Below, piece after piece: positions 1-8,317 of a DNA stretch of 64,000 nt (position 1 is the stretch's first letter; each line of letters opens with the position of its first letter). Under the pieces are notes generated by a model. That model had not been told where the DNA came from. It did not search any database and saw only the letters and a list, made by a program, of their open reading frames with translations. This DNA comes from Pseudomonas fluorescens (GTDB lineage Bacteria; Pseudomonadota; Gammaproteobacteria; Pseudomonadales; Pseudomonadaceae): NCBI RefSeq assembly GCF_001708445.1, contig NZ_CP015637.1, positions 5,333,001 through 5,397,000 on the forward strand, written 5' to 3'. Made by a program: the position numbers and the translations under genes.

Positions 1-1
1 C

Positions 2-94
2 GCCCTCGAACAACCGCCGTTGAGCGATGAAGAAGACGAAGCCCGCGCGCTGGCCGAAGCCATCGAGAACGAGCGACGCCAGCTAGAAGACTGA
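2..94 (+). CDS. scpB: ScpB segregation and condensation protein, C-terminal end only (partial)
   Basis: The window opens inside a reading frame that ends with an acidic tail (ALEQPPLSDEEDEARALAEA) and stops at TGA 92–94. In Pseudomonas the gene directly upstream of rluB is scpB, and ScpB has an acidic, poorly conserved C terminus. ScpB is the winged-helix kleisin partner of ScpA in the SMC condensin complex. The call rests on position and composition because only 30 residues are visible. Confidence 0.6.
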   Translation, partial: ALEQPPLSDEEDEARALAEAIENERRQLED

Positions 95-103
95 CGCGAT
101 CCC

Positions 104-208
104 CCTGTAGGAGCGAGCTTGCTCGCGAAGATCGTCAACGAAAACGCGGGGAATCTGGGGGGGGGGCGGTGTTCTTGCGTTTTTCGCGAGCAAGCTCGCT
201 CCTACAGG
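104..208. repeat. REP pair (GTAGGAGCGAGCTTGCTCGCG type)
   Basis: Two inverted copies of a REP unit (104–129 and 183–208) bracket about 50 bases that include a run of nine G. They form a long stem-loop between scpB and rluB. This is the common extragenic palindrome of the P. fluorescens group, and the same type recurs near 20 kb. Confidence 0.9.
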
Positions 209-385
209 ATGTGCACCACCGGTCGGCGGAAAGACCACTGACCAGGCGCTTATCGACTAGTCTCTGATGCGCAACGCGCAGCATGCGCGTATGATTCGCG
301 ACCCTTTGCCGACGTATTCGGCCAAAGCCCCGCTTTCAACACTCTTCAGGCCACGCCTGAATCGACCCACCGGGAGGTGCTTAAG

Positions 386-1630
386 ATGAACGACAAAGAC
401 CAGAACGACAGCCAGGAAATCGGCCCAGCAGGCGAAAAACTGCAAAAGGTGCTGGCACGTATCGGCGTGGGCTCGCGCCGCGACGTCGAAGCCTGGATCA
501 CCCAGAAGCGCATCAAGGTCAACGGCGTAGAGGCCACCCTTGGCCAGCGCGTCGACCTGCACGATGCAATCACCATTGATGGCAAGGTCATCAAGCGTGA
601 AGAGGCTGCCGAATCGGTACGCCGCGTCATCATGTACAACAAGCCCGATGGCGAAATCTGCACCCGTGACGACCCGGAAGGCCGTCCGACCGTGTTCGAC
701 AAGATGCCAAAGCCCAAAGAAGGCCGCTGGATCAATATCGGCCGTCTCGACATCAACACCACCGGCTTGCTGATGTTCACCACCGACGGTGAACTGGCCA
801 ACCGCCTGATGCACCCGTCTTACGAGATGGACCGTGAATACGCAGTGCGTGTACGCGGTGAAGTCGACGACGAGATGATCGAACGCCTCAAGGCTGGCGT
901 GGTACTGGAAGACGGCCCGGCCAAGTTCACCGACATCAAGCAGGCTCCAGGCGGCGAAGGCTTTAACCACTGGTACCACTGCGTGGTGATGGAAGGTCGT
1001 AACCGTGAAGTCCGTCGCCTGTGGGAATCCCAGGGCCTGGTGGTCAGCCGCCTGAAGCGCGTGCGTTTTGGCCCGGTGTTCCTCAACTCCGACCTGCCAA
1101 TGGGCCGCTGGCGCGAAATGAGCCAGTACGAAGTCGACATCCTCAGCGCCGAAGTTGGCCTGACGCCGGTCGCCATGCCGCAGATGAACGCCAAGAGCAA
1201 AGACAAGCTCGAGCGTATGCAGCGTAAATCGTCGCGCCCTGTGGCCCGTACCGAGCGCGTTGCGCGCACCCTGCGCCCGGCACTGAACGCACCGGCAACC
1301 GGCGGGCGTATTTCCCGTGAGCCGCAGATCGAAGGCGAGCGCCGCCCAACGGCTCCGTCGCGCCAGGAAGGCGAGCGTGCACCACGCGCACCGCGCCCGG
1401 CAGGCCGTGGTGAAGCACCTGCTGGTGGTCGCAGTAATCGCGGTGAGGCCGGTCGCGGTGCGCCATCGGATCGTCCGGCCGACAGCGCCAACACCAAACG
1501 CCCAGCCAAGCCAGCGCCGAAAAAGCGCCCTGGCCTGAAACTGGTCGCAGACGAGCCGTCGGGCAAGCGCCGTGGCGCTCCGGCGGGTTCTGGTCAGCGT
1601 CCGGGGTTTGGTCGCAAGAAGCCGCAGTGA
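386..1630 (+). CDS. rluB: 23S rRNA pseudouridine(2605) synthase RluB
   Basis: RluB isomerises U2605 of 23S rRNA to pseudouridine in the cytoplasm. The 414-residue protein has an N-terminal S4 RNA-binding domain (about residues 17–75), then the RsuA/RluB-type synthase domain. The motif GRLDINTTGLL contains the catalytic Asp122. After about residue 265 the protein becomes a low-complexity Arg/Pro/Ala/Lys-rich tail, longer than in E. coli RluB, which probably binds RNA non-specifically. ATG 386 is chosen because GGGAGG lies 8 bases upstream; an in-frame GTG at 377 overlaps that ribosome site. It lies downstream of scpB and is followed by a strong terminator. Confidence 0.95.
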   Translation: MNDKDQNDSQEIGPAGEKLQKVLARIGVGSRRDVEAWITQKRIKVNGVEATLGQRVDLHDAITIDGKVIKREEAAESVRRVIMYNKPDGEICTRDDPEGRPTVFDKMPKPKEGRWINIGRLDINTTGLLMFTTDGELANRLMHPSYEMDREYAVRVRGEVDDEMIERLKAGVVLEDGPAKFTDIKQAPGGEGFNHWYHCVVMEGRNREVRRLWESQGLVVSRLKRVRFGPVFLNSDLPMGRWREMSQYEVDILSAEVGLTPVAMPQMNAKSKDKLERMQRKSSRPVARTERVARTLRPALNAPATGGRISREPQIEGERRPTAPSRQEGERAPRAPRPAGRGEAPAGGRSNRGEAGRGAPSDRPADSANTKRPAKPAPKKRPGLKLVADEPSGKRRGAPAGSGQRPGFGRKKPQ

Positions 1631-1648
1631 TGTAAGCGCTGCACACCA

Positions 1649-1678
1649 ACGCCAACCCTAGGGTTGGCGTTTTTTTTT
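1649..1678 (+). terminator. Rho-independent terminator of rluB
   Basis: A perfect stem, ACGCCAACCC against GGGTTGGCGT, is followed by nine T residues, 18 bases after the rluB stop codon. Confidence 0.95.
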
Positions 1679-1697
1679 GCCTTGGAATACAGGCAAA

Positions 1698-1793
1698 AAA
1701 TGTGGGAGGGGGCTTGCCCCCGATAGTGGTGTATCAGCTTGCCAATCCGGCGACTGATGCACCGCTATCGGGGGCAAGCCCCCTCCCACATTT
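1698..1793. repeat. REP pair (GGGGGCTTGCCCCCGATAG type)
   Basis: Inverted REP units, TGTGGGAGGGGGCTTGCCCC and its complement, are separated by about 40 bases. They lie between the convergent 3' ends of rluB and the M29-like gene. Other pairs of this type occur at 10875, 29408 and 32502. Confidence 0.9.
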
Positions 1794-1821
1794 GGATCTT
1801 CATCCTTTTCAAGGTCGGTGC

Positions 1822-2781
1822 TCAGAACGCGAACGTGCCGTCAAACACCGGTTTGTCATCCAGGGCCAAGACCCCACTGGCAAAGATCAGATCCAGGTGA
1901 TGGCTGCCTTTCTGCCCGCCGCCCAAGCCCAGGTGCAAGCCGCAATGACGCTCCTCGAACCCGGCATTGCGGGCGTACAGATCCTTGACCCCCTCATTGG
2001 TGCCGATCCCCAGCTCTTCCACCCGGCGGTTGGAGGGGTTGGCATTCAGGTATTTGTTGAAATCCTCCGCGAGCCCCGGCACGTCACTGGCCACGCTGCA
2101 GATGGTCGAGTTCTCGATCCACAACTCCAAGGGTGATTGCAGTACACCGTATTTGCGCGCAAAGGGGATGGTGCTGAGGAAGGTCCCCATGAACCGCACT
2201 TGGCCATTGATCGCCTCGCTGTGGGTAGCGATCTCGCCGGGGGCCAGGTCGTGGTTGCCGATACCGTTGATATTGGTCCACTTCTTGATGCTGCTCAGCG
2301 GCGCTTCCAGGCGCGAGCCGTGTTCGTCGGTAAAGCTCAGCACCGTGGCCTGGGACATGCGCCGGATCAGCGTGGCATTGAGGTCGGCGATACGCTGCGG
2401 TTCGACGCTGAAGGTGTCGTAGAAATAGTCGCCGTAATCCTTGAACAGCAGGGATTTCTTCCAGTGTTCAGCCATGACCTCATGCAAGGCGCGAATAAAG
2501 TCCGGGCCTTCGGCGCGTGGGTTGGGCAAGGTCGAGGAGTCGTACAGAAACAGGTACAGGTCGCAGGCTTCGATGGCCTGGGCCAGGTGGTGGCTGGGCG
2601 CCAGGTCCAGGCGTTGTACCTGGAAGTTAAAACGGGCGGCACTGCCGTGGGTGATGGCCTGGGCAATGGCGTCGTAGCGTTCGGTATGGCCCAGTAACAC
2701 GGTCGGGCGGCTCAGGCCGATAAGGGCCGGGTGATGCGCGAGGTAGTAGAGAAAGTGTTCGACGGCGCGGGCCTTGTCCAT
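1822..2781 (-). CDS. M29-like (aminopeptidase T) metallopeptidase family protein
   Basis: This 319-residue protein resembles the C-terminal half of M29 metallo-aminopeptidases. The likely metal-binding positions are in order: Glu183 in LAPGEI, Glu256 in EELGIGTNEG, His283 in GLHLGLGGG, and His295 and Asp297 in SHHLDLIF. The N-terminal part (MDKARAVEHFLYYL onwards) is less typical. ATG 2781 follows an AAGGAC ribosome site, whereas the frame extends upstream without one. It lies 73 bases after a 45-codon peptide gene on the same strand, with a hairpin between them. The substrate is unknown; acting on the neighbouring peptide is an inference. Membership of the M29 superfamily is fairly sure, but aminopeptidase activity is not shown. 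Confidence 0.7.
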   Translation of the reverse strand: MDKARAVEHFLYYLAHHPALIGLSRPTVLLGHTERYDAIAQAITHGSAARFNFQVQRLDLAPSHHLAQAIEACDLYLFLYDSSTLPNPRAEGPDFIRALHEVMAEHWKKSLLFKDYGDYFYDTFSVEPQRIADLNATLIRRMSQATVLSFTDEHGSRLEAPLSSIKKWTNINGIGNHDLAPGEIATHSEAINGQVRFMGTFLSTIPFARKYGVLQSPLELWIENSTICSVASDVPGLAEDFNKYLNANPSNRRVEELGIGTNEGVKDLYARNAGFEERHCGLHLGLGGGQKGSHHLDLIFASGVLALDDKPVFDGTFAF

Positions 2782-2812
2782 GACGTATGTCCTTCTGTGC
2801 CTTGGGTAAGGG

Positions 2813-2838
2813 GGCAGGTGCCGTGCACAGCACCTGCC
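2813..2838 (-). other. Intergenic hairpin between the peptide gene and the M29-like gene
   Basis: A perfect 9-bp stem (GGCAGGTGC / GCACCTGCC) with an 8-base loop lies between two co-directional genes. There is no T run, so it is more likely an attenuator or mRNA-stability element than a full terminator. Such hairpins often let a short first cistron be expressed above the downstream enzyme. Confidence 0.6.
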
Positions 2839-2854
2839 GGATGCCTGCCGCGTG

Positions 2855-2992
2855 TTAGAAAGGCCACATCGCGGTGCCAAAGGGCACAACGGCGTCGGCT
2901 TGCATCATTTCAACGGCTGCCTCGTGGGTCGGTGCTTCAAACCAATCGTCAAGTTGCAGTTCGGTTTCCAGGTCTTTTTCCAGTGCTTGCAT
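2855..2992 (-). CDS. Small 45-residue peptide, possible RiPP-like precursor
   Basis: This short frame starts with ATG behind a good ribosome site (AGGAG, 7 bases away). It encodes an acidic N-terminal part (MQALEKDLETELQLDDWFEA) and ends in a neutral, aromatic tail, ADAVVPFGTAMWPF. A charged leader followed by a compact hydrophobic or aromatic end is the usual shape of a ribosomally made, modified peptide precursor. It is the first gene of a two-gene unit with the M29-like peptidase. I do not recognise the family. No modifying enzyme other than the peptidase-like protein is next to it. Confidence 0.65.
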   Translation of the reverse strand: MQALEKDLETELQLDDWFEAPTHEAAVEMMQADAVVPFGTAMWPF

Positions 2993-3513
2993 GGTGTATC
3001 TCCTAGAGGATGTTGTTTGAGAACGGCTTGCCAGCGGCTTCGCTGGGCAAGTGAAAGAACCTAGGTGAGAGTGTTTGGTAATGCAAAAAATTTATTGACA
3101 CGGTTTCATTTGCATTTTTTGTTCTGTTTTTTCAGGGCGTCGATTTATTCAGAAAAAACAGTTGGCTAGCTGACACGACAGGTCAGCAATTTCCTGGCGA
3201 CAATTTTCTGCTGAATGACGGATAAGCGTGCCTGTAACGCTGGGTTTCCGCGGTGTAACAATAAATTTACGATATTGGCCGGGCATTTCTCAGCCTCGCC
3301 AAGCTGTAAGGAATACCTGACAGATTGTCGCGCACGCTCTGCGACGGCCTCCCGAAGCTGTCGAGCGGTGTACAATGCGCCGCGTTTTACTGTGACCCCC
3401 TTGCGTAACCACGCAAATGGCCAAGACCTCAGGGTGACTCGCCCTGATCATTCCGCCTGGCCACGAGCCAGTCGGGTTCGATTTCGTCACAGATAAAAAC
3501 AAACAGGTGACGC
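2993..3513. promoter_or_regulatory. Divergent intergenic region with inverted repeat 3080–3119
   Basis: This 520-base gap separates the peptide gene (minus) from the permease leader ORF (plus). An A+T-rich block contains the inverted repeat AATGCAAA / TTTGCATT, centred near 3100 and about 90 bases upstream of the peptide gene. It could be the operator for that unit. No convincing gene was found elsewhere in the gap. Confidence 0.4.
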
Positions 3514-3576
3514 ATGACCGTTAGAACGACGCTGTACTCCTGGTGCCTGCGCTGGGGTTTGAGCGGTGCTGCTTGA
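3514..3576 (+). CDS. Putative leader peptide upstream of the aromatic amino acid permease
   Basis: This is a 20-codon frame, MTVRTTLYSWCLRWGLSGAA, preceded by ACAGGTGA. It contains Tyr8, Trp10 and Trp14 and ends 62 bases before the permease start. Its stop codon lies inside a small hairpin, GCTTGA / TCAAGC (3571–3591). Aromatic codons just ahead of an aromatic amino acid permease suggest translation-coupled control. No classic terminator stem with a T run is visible, so the mechanism is open. Confidence 0.5.
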   Translation: MTVRTTLYSWCLRWGLSGAA

Positions 3577-3638
3577 GTCGGTAATTCAAGCCAGCAACGT
3601 GCATTCAACATCATCAAACCTTGCGTGAGACCCTTTTC

Positions 3639-5060
3639 ATGAGTGGACCCCATTCTTCTTCAGGCGAGCTGAAACGCGGCCTGAAAAATCGGCATATCCA
3701 GTTGATCGCCCTCGGTGGTGCCATCGGTACCGGCCTGTTCCTGGGCTCGGCCGGGGTGCTCAAATCCGCCGGCCCGTCGATGATCCTCGGCTATGCCATC
3801 TGCGGCTTTATCGCGTTCATGATCATGCGCCAGCTCGGCGAAATGATTGTCGAAGAGCCGGTCGCCGGTTCTTTCAGCCACTTTGCCCACAAGTACTGGG
3901 GCGGTTTCGCCGGCTTCCTGTCGGGCTGGAACTGTTGGATCCTGTACATTCTGGTGGGCATGTCGGAGCTGACGGCTGTCGGTAAGTACGTGCATTACTG
4001 GTGGCCGGAGATCCCGACCTGGGTGTCGGCGGCAGCGTTTTTCGTGCTGATCAATTTGATCAACCTGGCCAACGTCAAAGTCTTCGGTGAGGCCGAGTTC
4101 TGGTTTGCCATCATCAAGGTGGTGGCCATCGTCGGCATGATCGCCCTGGGCAGTTACTTGCTGGTCAGCGGCAGCGGCGGCCCACAAGCCTCGGTGAGCA
4201 ACCTGTGGGAACATGGCGGCTTCTTCCCCCATGGTGTCGGCGGGTTGGTGATGGCCATGGCGATTATCATGTTCTCCTTCGGCGGCCTGGAAATGCTCGG
4301 CTTCACCGCTGCCGAAGCCGACCAGCCACGCACCGTGATCCCCAAGGCAATCAACCAGGTGATCTACCGCATCCTGATCTTCTACATCGGCGCCCTGGTG
4401 GTGCTGTTGTCGCTGACGCCGTGGGACAGCCTGCTGGCGACCCTCAACGCGTCCGGCGATGCCTACAGCGGCAGCCCGTTCGTGCAGGTGTTCTCGATGC
4501 TGGGCAGCAACACCGCCGCGCATATCCTCAATTTCGTGGTGCTGACGGCGGCGCTGTCGGTGTACAACAGCGGCACCTACTGCAACAGCCGCATGCTGCT
4601 GGGCATGGCCGAGCAGGGCGATGCGCCCAAGGTGTTAGCGAAGATCGACAAGCGCGGCGTGCCAGTGCGTTCGATCCTCGCTTCGGCGGCGGTCACGCTG
4701 GTGGCAGTGTTGATGAACTACTTGATCCCGCAACACGCGTTGGAGCTGCTGATGTCCCTGGTGGTGGCCACGCTGGTGATCAACTGGGCGATGATCAGCT
4801 TCTCGCACTTCAAGTTCCGCCAGCACATGAACCGCACCGGCCAGGTGCCGCTGTTCAAGGCGTTGTGGTACCCGTATGGCAACTACGTCTGCCTGGCGTT
4901 CGTGGTGTTTATCCTGGTGATCATGCTGATGATTCCGGGGATCCAGGTGTCGGTGTACGCGATCCCGGTGTGGGTCGCGTTCATGGCGCTGTGTTACGGG
5001 ATCAAGAACAAGCGCAGTGCTGAAGCCGCGTTGAGCGCAGCGAGTGCGACACTGAAGTAA
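3639..5060 (+). CDS. AroP-like aromatic amino acid permease (APC superfamily)
   Basis: This is an inner-membrane amino acid/proton symporter of 473 residues with about twelve hydrophobic segments. It closely follows the E. coli AroP/PheP pattern: LKRGLKNRHIQLIALGGAIG at the N terminus, IMRQLGEM-VEEPVAGSFSHFA after the second segment, FWFAIIKV, and IMFSFGGLEMLGFTAAEAD in the middle. These match the aromatic permeases better than CycA or the lysine permeases. ATG 3639 is preferred; a TTG at 3621 in the same frame lacks a ribosome site. The ribosome site at 3639 is itself weak, which fits regulation by the leader ORF. Substrate choice among Phe, Tyr and Trp cannot be settled. Confidence 0.88.
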   Translation: MSGPHSSSGELKRGLKNRHIQLIALGGAIGTGLFLGSAGVLKSAGPSMILGYAICGFIAFMIMRQLGEMIVEEPVAGSFSHFAHKYWGGFAGFLSGWNCWILYILVGMSELTAVGKYVHYWWPEIPTWVSAAAFFVLINLINLANVKVFGEAEFWFAIIKVVAIVGMIALGSYLLVSGSGGPQASVSNLWEHGGFFPHGVGGLVMAMAIIMFSFGGLEMLGFTAAEADQPRTVIPKAINQVIYRILIFYIGALVVLLSLTPWDSLLATLNASGDAYSGSPFVQVFSMLGSNTAAHILNFVVLTAALSVYNSGTYCNSRMLLGMAEQGDAPKVLAKIDKRGVPVRSILASAAVTLVAVLMNYLIPQHALELLMSLVVATLVINWAMISFSHFKFRQHMNRTGQVPLFKALWYPYGNYVCLAFVVFILVIMLMIPGIQVSVYAIPVWVAFMALCYGIKNKRSAEAALSAASATLK

Positions 5061-5079
5061 ACAGGCGCACGTCTAAAGA

Positions 5080-5130
5080 AAACCCCGCACCCTGTATTCC
5101 GCTGTCGGGAACTCAGGGCGCGGGGTTTTT
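5080..5130 (+). terminator. Terminator of the permease gene
   Basis: Stem AACCCCGC-CCTG / CAGG-GCGGGGTT followed by five T residues, shortly after the stop codon. Confidence 0.85.
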
Positions 5131-5144
5131 GAATGTTGAAGTCG

Positions 5145-5525
5145 TCAACTTTTTGAAATCACACCGCTCATGTATTCGTTCAAGTCGCGCAAGTCCTTGA
5201 CGTTCCAGGCATGCGGCGCGACCTTCACCCCATTCTCGCGCAGCGTTTTTGGGATCAGGTCTCCATTCGGGCGGAGTATGACCGAAGACACAATAACGCC
5301 CGGATAAGCCGCCAGCCGTTTTTTGAAGGCCGGGGTTGTAAGGTCAGGTGTGGGCGGGTTGCTTTTCTTGGCCAACGGCCCCGTTGCCTTGAGGTCTGGC
5401 CCGTGGCACATGGCGCATCGCTGTGAATAGAGGTTTTTGCCATTGGTATTGTCTGCAAGGGACAGTGGCGTTTGAATGAGTGATAAGGTGCCGAGCAAAA
5501 TGATCAATAGTATTTTCATGTTCAT
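5145..5525 (-). CDS. Small periplasmic c-type cytochrome
   Basis: This 126-residue precursor has a signal peptide (about residues 1–24, cleavage after PLSLA) and one haem attachment site, CAMCH (Cys37, Cys40, His41). Met119 in NEYMSG near the C terminus is the likely distal haem ligand, giving a class I cytochrome c fold. It probably acts as a soluble or loosely bound electron carrier in the periplasm. The partner is unknown because no oxidase or dehydrogenase gene is adjacent. The first ATG is used; a second ATG two codons later has equally good spacing from AAGGAC. Confidence 0.85.
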   Translation of the reverse strand: MNMKILLIILLGTLSLIQTPLSLADNTNGKNLYSQRCAMCHGPDLKATGPLAKKSNPPTPDLTTPAFKKRLAAYPGVIVSSVILRPNGDLIPKTLRENGVKVAPHAWNVKDLRDLNEYMSGVISKS

Positions 5526-5588
5526 GCGTCCTTGTTGTTGATGTTGTTGTCCGAGTTGGGCGTGTCCGTTGCCTAAGGTTTTTGATCG

Positions 5589-6002
5589 ATGCTGGTGATA
5601 TCCAATAATGTGCAGCTACCCGATGCCGAGATCGAGCTGACTGCCATCCGCGCCCAGGGCGCCGGTGGTCAGAACGTCAATAAGGTGTCGAGCGCGGTGC
5701 ACCTGCGGTTTGATATTCCAGCATCGTCGTTGCCGGATTTCTACAAGGAGCGGTTGCTGGCGCTGCGTGACAGTCGGATCACCAGCGAAGGGGTGCTGGT
5801 GCTCAAGGCCCAGCAATATCGGACCCAGGAGCAGAACCGCGCCGATGCGCTGGAGCGCCTGGTGGAGTTGATCCTCAGCGCCACCAAGGTCGAGAAGAAG
5901 CGCCGCCCCACCAAGCCCACGCTGGGTTCGAAGAAGCGCCGCCTGGAATCCAAGACCAAACGCGGCAGCATCAAGGCCGGGCGCGGCAAGGTCGATTTCT
6001 AG
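5589..6002 (+). CDS. arfB: ArfB (YaeJ) ribosome-rescue peptidyl-tRNA hydrolase
   Basis: The 137-residue protein carries the release-factor motif GGQ (residues 26–28 in [12 protein letters not shown]). It lacks the codon-recognition domains of RF1 and RF2. The C terminus is a Lys/Arg-rich tail ([20 protein letters not shown]) that in ArfB enters the empty mRNA channel of stalled ribosomes. Length, motif and tail fit the family closely. It hydrolyses peptidyl-tRNA on ribosomes stalled on non-stop mRNA, as a back-up to tmRNA. Its stop codon overlaps by 4 bases the convergent MFS gene. Confidence 0.95.
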   Translation: MLVISNNVQLPDAEIELTAIRAQGAGGQNVNKVSSAVHLRFDIPASSLPDFYKERLLALRDSRITSEGVLVLKAQQYRTQEQNRADALERLVELILSATKVEKKRRPTKPTLGSKKRRLESKTKRGSIKAGRGKVDF

Positions 6003-7195
6003 GCGCCGCGCGACTCACGGGCCTTGGGCGCTTGCCGGTACAGGTAGACACTCAGCAGCAACCCTCCCAGGGCGGCAAGGGCGGCGAACAGGAAGATCGA
6101 GGCGAAGCCGAAGCCTGCCGCCACGGCCCCGGCCAGCGGGCCGGTAATCCCCAGCGACAAGTCGATAAACAACGAGTAAGCCCCTACCGCCGAACCCCGG
6201 CTGGACGCGGGCACCAGGTTGACCGCCTCCACCCCGAGCGCCGGGAACACCAGGGAAAAGCCGAAGCCGCTCAACGCCGCCCCAGCCAGGGCCAGGTGGG
6301 CATCCGGCGCCAGCCACAGCAACAACAGGCCAAGGATCTCCACTGACAGGCAGGCGATCGCCACGCGAAAGCCGCCAATCCGGTTGATCAAATTGCCGAA
6401 CAACAGGCGGGCGCCGATAAAGCTGGCACCGAACAGGCTCAAGGCCCACACCGCGTTATCCCAGTGCTGGGTGGTGTAGTACAGGGTGATAAAGGTGGCG
6501 ATGGTGCCAAAGCCGATGGAGCCCAGGGCCAGCGCGCAACCGTGGGGCAGGACCCGACCCAGCACGTTCATGAACGGCAGGCGCACCCCGGCCACAATCG
6601 GCGCCGCTTCCTTGGGCCAGGCCAGGGCGACGCCGATGACCGCCAGCAGAATGATGCTGACCCCCATGCTCCACAACCCGAGATGACTGACCAGCAGCAC
6701 CCCCAACGGTGCGCCGACCGCCAGCGCGCCGTAGCTGGCGATGCCGTTCCATGAGATCACCTTGGCGGTATTTGTCGCGCCCACACGGCCAATGCCCCAG
6801 CCGATGGCGCCCGAACCGACCAGGCTTTCAGCACTGCCCAAGACCAGGCGGCCGATCAGCAGGCTGCCCAGGCTCAAGGCCGGCAGGCTGGAAAACCAGG
6901 CTGCGAGCAACATGAACACGCCGCTCAGGCCGCAGCCCACCAGCCCGATCAATACCGCACGCTTGCTGCCCAGGTTGTCGATGATGCGCCCGGCGTAGGG
7001 GCGGCTCAGTAAGGTGGCCAGGTATTGCACGCTGATCACCAGCCCGGCGATCACCGCGCCATAGCCCAGTTCACTGTGGACATAGCCGGGCAATACGGCG
7101 AGGGGGATGCCGATGTTCAGGTAGCCGATGAAGGTGAACAACACGATGGAAACAACTTGCAGCGTGACCGCCATGGGGCGCTGGGTATCTGGCAT
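5999..7195 (-). CDS. MFS exporter, YhhS family
   Basis: This 398-residue inner-membrane protein has about twelve hydrophobic segments. The N terminus, [20 protein letters not shown] followed by [20 protein letters not shown] and [16 protein letters not shown], matches the YhhS/UPF0226 drug-efflux-type transporters. The loop-2 signature is present as [17 protein letters not shown]. Substrates of the family are poorly defined; E. coli YhhS has been linked to arabinose and glyphosate export. No ribosome site stands out at the first ATG, and ATG 7174 is an alternative start. Confidence 0.85.
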   Translation of the reverse strand: MPDTQRPMAVTLQVVSIVLFTFIGYLNIGIPLAVLPGYVHSELGYGAVIAGLVISVQYLATLLSRPYAGRIIDNLGSKRAVLIGLVGCGLSGVFMLLAAWFSSLPALSLGSLLIGRLVLGSAESLVGSGAIGWGIGRVGATNTAKVISWNGIASYGALAVGAPLGVLLVSHLGLWSMGVSIILLAVIGVALAWPKEAAPIVAGVRLPFMNVLGRVLPHGCALALGSIGFGTIATFITLYYTTQHWDNAVWALSLFGASFIGARLLFGNLINRIGGFRVAIACLSVEILGLLLLWLAPDAHLALAGAALSGFGFSLVFPALGVEAVNLVPASSRGSAVGAYSLFIDLSLGITGPLAGAVAAGFGFASIFLFAALAALGGLLLSVYLYRQAPKARESRGA

Positions 7196-7299
7196 GGGAG
7201 AGGTCCACTGTCGCAGCAGGTAAAGATAGGCTGCTAATGATACCGGGGCTTTGGTCCGCGCAGGGCGGTAAAACGCAAAAACCTCAGATCAAAAAGACC

Positions 7300-7482
7300 T
7301 CAGGATCGAGCGGGGGCCAGCAATTGGGTGGTGACCAGGGCGGCCAGCGCATTTTCCTGGGTACCGAAGCGCTTGAGCAAAACGGCTTGTTTGTCTGCGC
7401 TGAGGCGGTTCCAGACGTCGACCATCTGCAAGGCCGTATCAAGCACGGCGGTATCGCGGCTGTCGGGAGGGGTATCGGTCAT
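7300..7482 (-). CDS. Conserved-looking small hypothetical protein (60 residues)
   Basis: The sequence MTDTPPDSRDTAVLDTALQM onwards forms amphipathic helices (VWNRLSADKQAVLLKRFG, NALAALVTTQLL) and has a normal Pseudomonas codon pattern. No family is recognised. ATG 7482 is preferred over the in-frame TTG at 7500, though neither has a strong ribosome site. It lies downstream of another small gene on the same strand, separated by a 10-bp perfect hairpin, so the two may be co-transcribed with attenuation between them. Confidence 0.5.
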   Translation of the reverse strand: MTDTPPDSRDTAVLDTALQMVDVWNRLSADKQAVLLKRFGTQENALAALVTTQLLAPARS

Positions 7483-7510
7483 GGTGGGGATCTCGGGCAA
7501 TTCAGGCAGT

Positions 7511-7540
7511 GTGGAAAGCGCTCAAAGGTGCGCTTTCCAC
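7511..7540 (-). other. Perfect 10-bp hairpin between two small genes
   Basis: GTGGAAAGCG and CGCTTTCCAC form a perfect stem with a 10-base loop, 17 bases after the stop of the 42-residue gene. There is no T run on either side. It may be a processing site, an attenuator or a protein operator. Confidence 0.6.
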
Positions 7541-7556
7541 ACGGTCTGGTACGGCG

Positions 7557-7685
7557 TCAGTCCTGGCTTTTGCTGTCGACTGGTTTTGCTTCTTTGGCCT
7601 CAGGCTGCTTCGCGCTGGCCTGCTGCGGGGTTGGCTGCTCAGTTTCGTGCAGGCTTGGGAAGGGGAGATTAGGTATCTCGTGCAT
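7557..7685 (-). CDS. Small hydrophilic hypothetical protein (42 residues)
   Basis: This 42-codon frame begins with ATG 9 bases after AGGAG. The product is Pro/Glu/Gln/Lys-rich (MHEIPNLPFPSLHETEQPTP, then QQASAKQPEAKEAKPVDSK) and probably disordered. No family is recognised. The strong ribosome site and normal codon use argue that it is real. Confidence 0.5.
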   Translation of the reverse strand: MHEIPNLPFPSLHETEQPTPQQASAKQPEAKEAKPVDSKSQD

Positions 7686-7845
7686 CGTCGTCGCTCCTCG
7701 CAAGGTCTGTGGTTTTCAATCGCAGGTGATTCCGCGCTCTCAAAAAGCCTTGGCAGGATACAGCACTGTAAATGACAAAAAGACTTTTATATCGACGGAT
7801 GTGCGAGCCTTGATTTTTTTACGCAAGTGACAAGAGGCCGCACGG

Positions 7846-8157
7846 CTAGAACGGCACCTTGCCGAGGATCATGTCGCGGTACATCACGAAATCCCCCAGC
7901 AGGCTGTAGAACGGGTGCTGGAAGGTCGCCGGCCGATTCTTTTCGAAGAAGAAGTGGCCCACCCAGGCGAAGCCATAGCCGGCGATGGGCACCGCCAGCA
8001 ACAGGCCCAGGGAGCCCTTGCCCACCGCATACGCCAAAAAGCCAATCACCAGCGTGGTCCCGATGAAGTGCAGGCGCCGGCACGTGCTGTTGGCGTGCTC
8101 CGCCAGGTAATAGGGGTAGAACTCGGCAAAGCTGTTGAATCGCTTGATGTTTTCCAC
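7846..8157 (-). CDS. Mpo1-like (DUF962) membrane protein
   Basis: The roughly 103-residue protein matches the DUF962/Mpo1 family. It has a conserved Tyr-His region, FYPYYLAEHANSTCRRLHFI, two central hydrophobic helices, and GHFFFEKNRPATFQHPFYSL near the C terminus. The yeast founder Mpo1 is an iron-dependent dioxygenase in alpha-oxidation of 2-hydroxy fatty acids, and the conserved His residues fit a metal site. The function of bacterial members is not established. GTG 8157 is chosen because AAAGGG lies about 9 bases upstream; the frame could extend to a TTG at 8190. Confidence 0.75.
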   Translation of the reverse strand: MENIKRFNSFAEFYPYYLAEHANSTCRRLHFIGTTLVIGFLAYAVGKGSLGLLLAVPIAGYGFAWVGHFFFEKNRPATFQHPFYSLLGDFVMYRDMILGKVPF

Positions 8158-8317
8158 GACGGGCGGCCCTTTGATTGTTATGCCGCCCAACAGATGTTCG
8201 GCGGGGAGCTTATTTGAGTCTAGAGTGATCAGTGGTAACAGCCAGTGACAATAGATGCCACTTTAGTATCCTTGGCTTCCTGGCTGCTGGTTGAGCCTGC
8301 TTTTTTAAGAAGACGCC

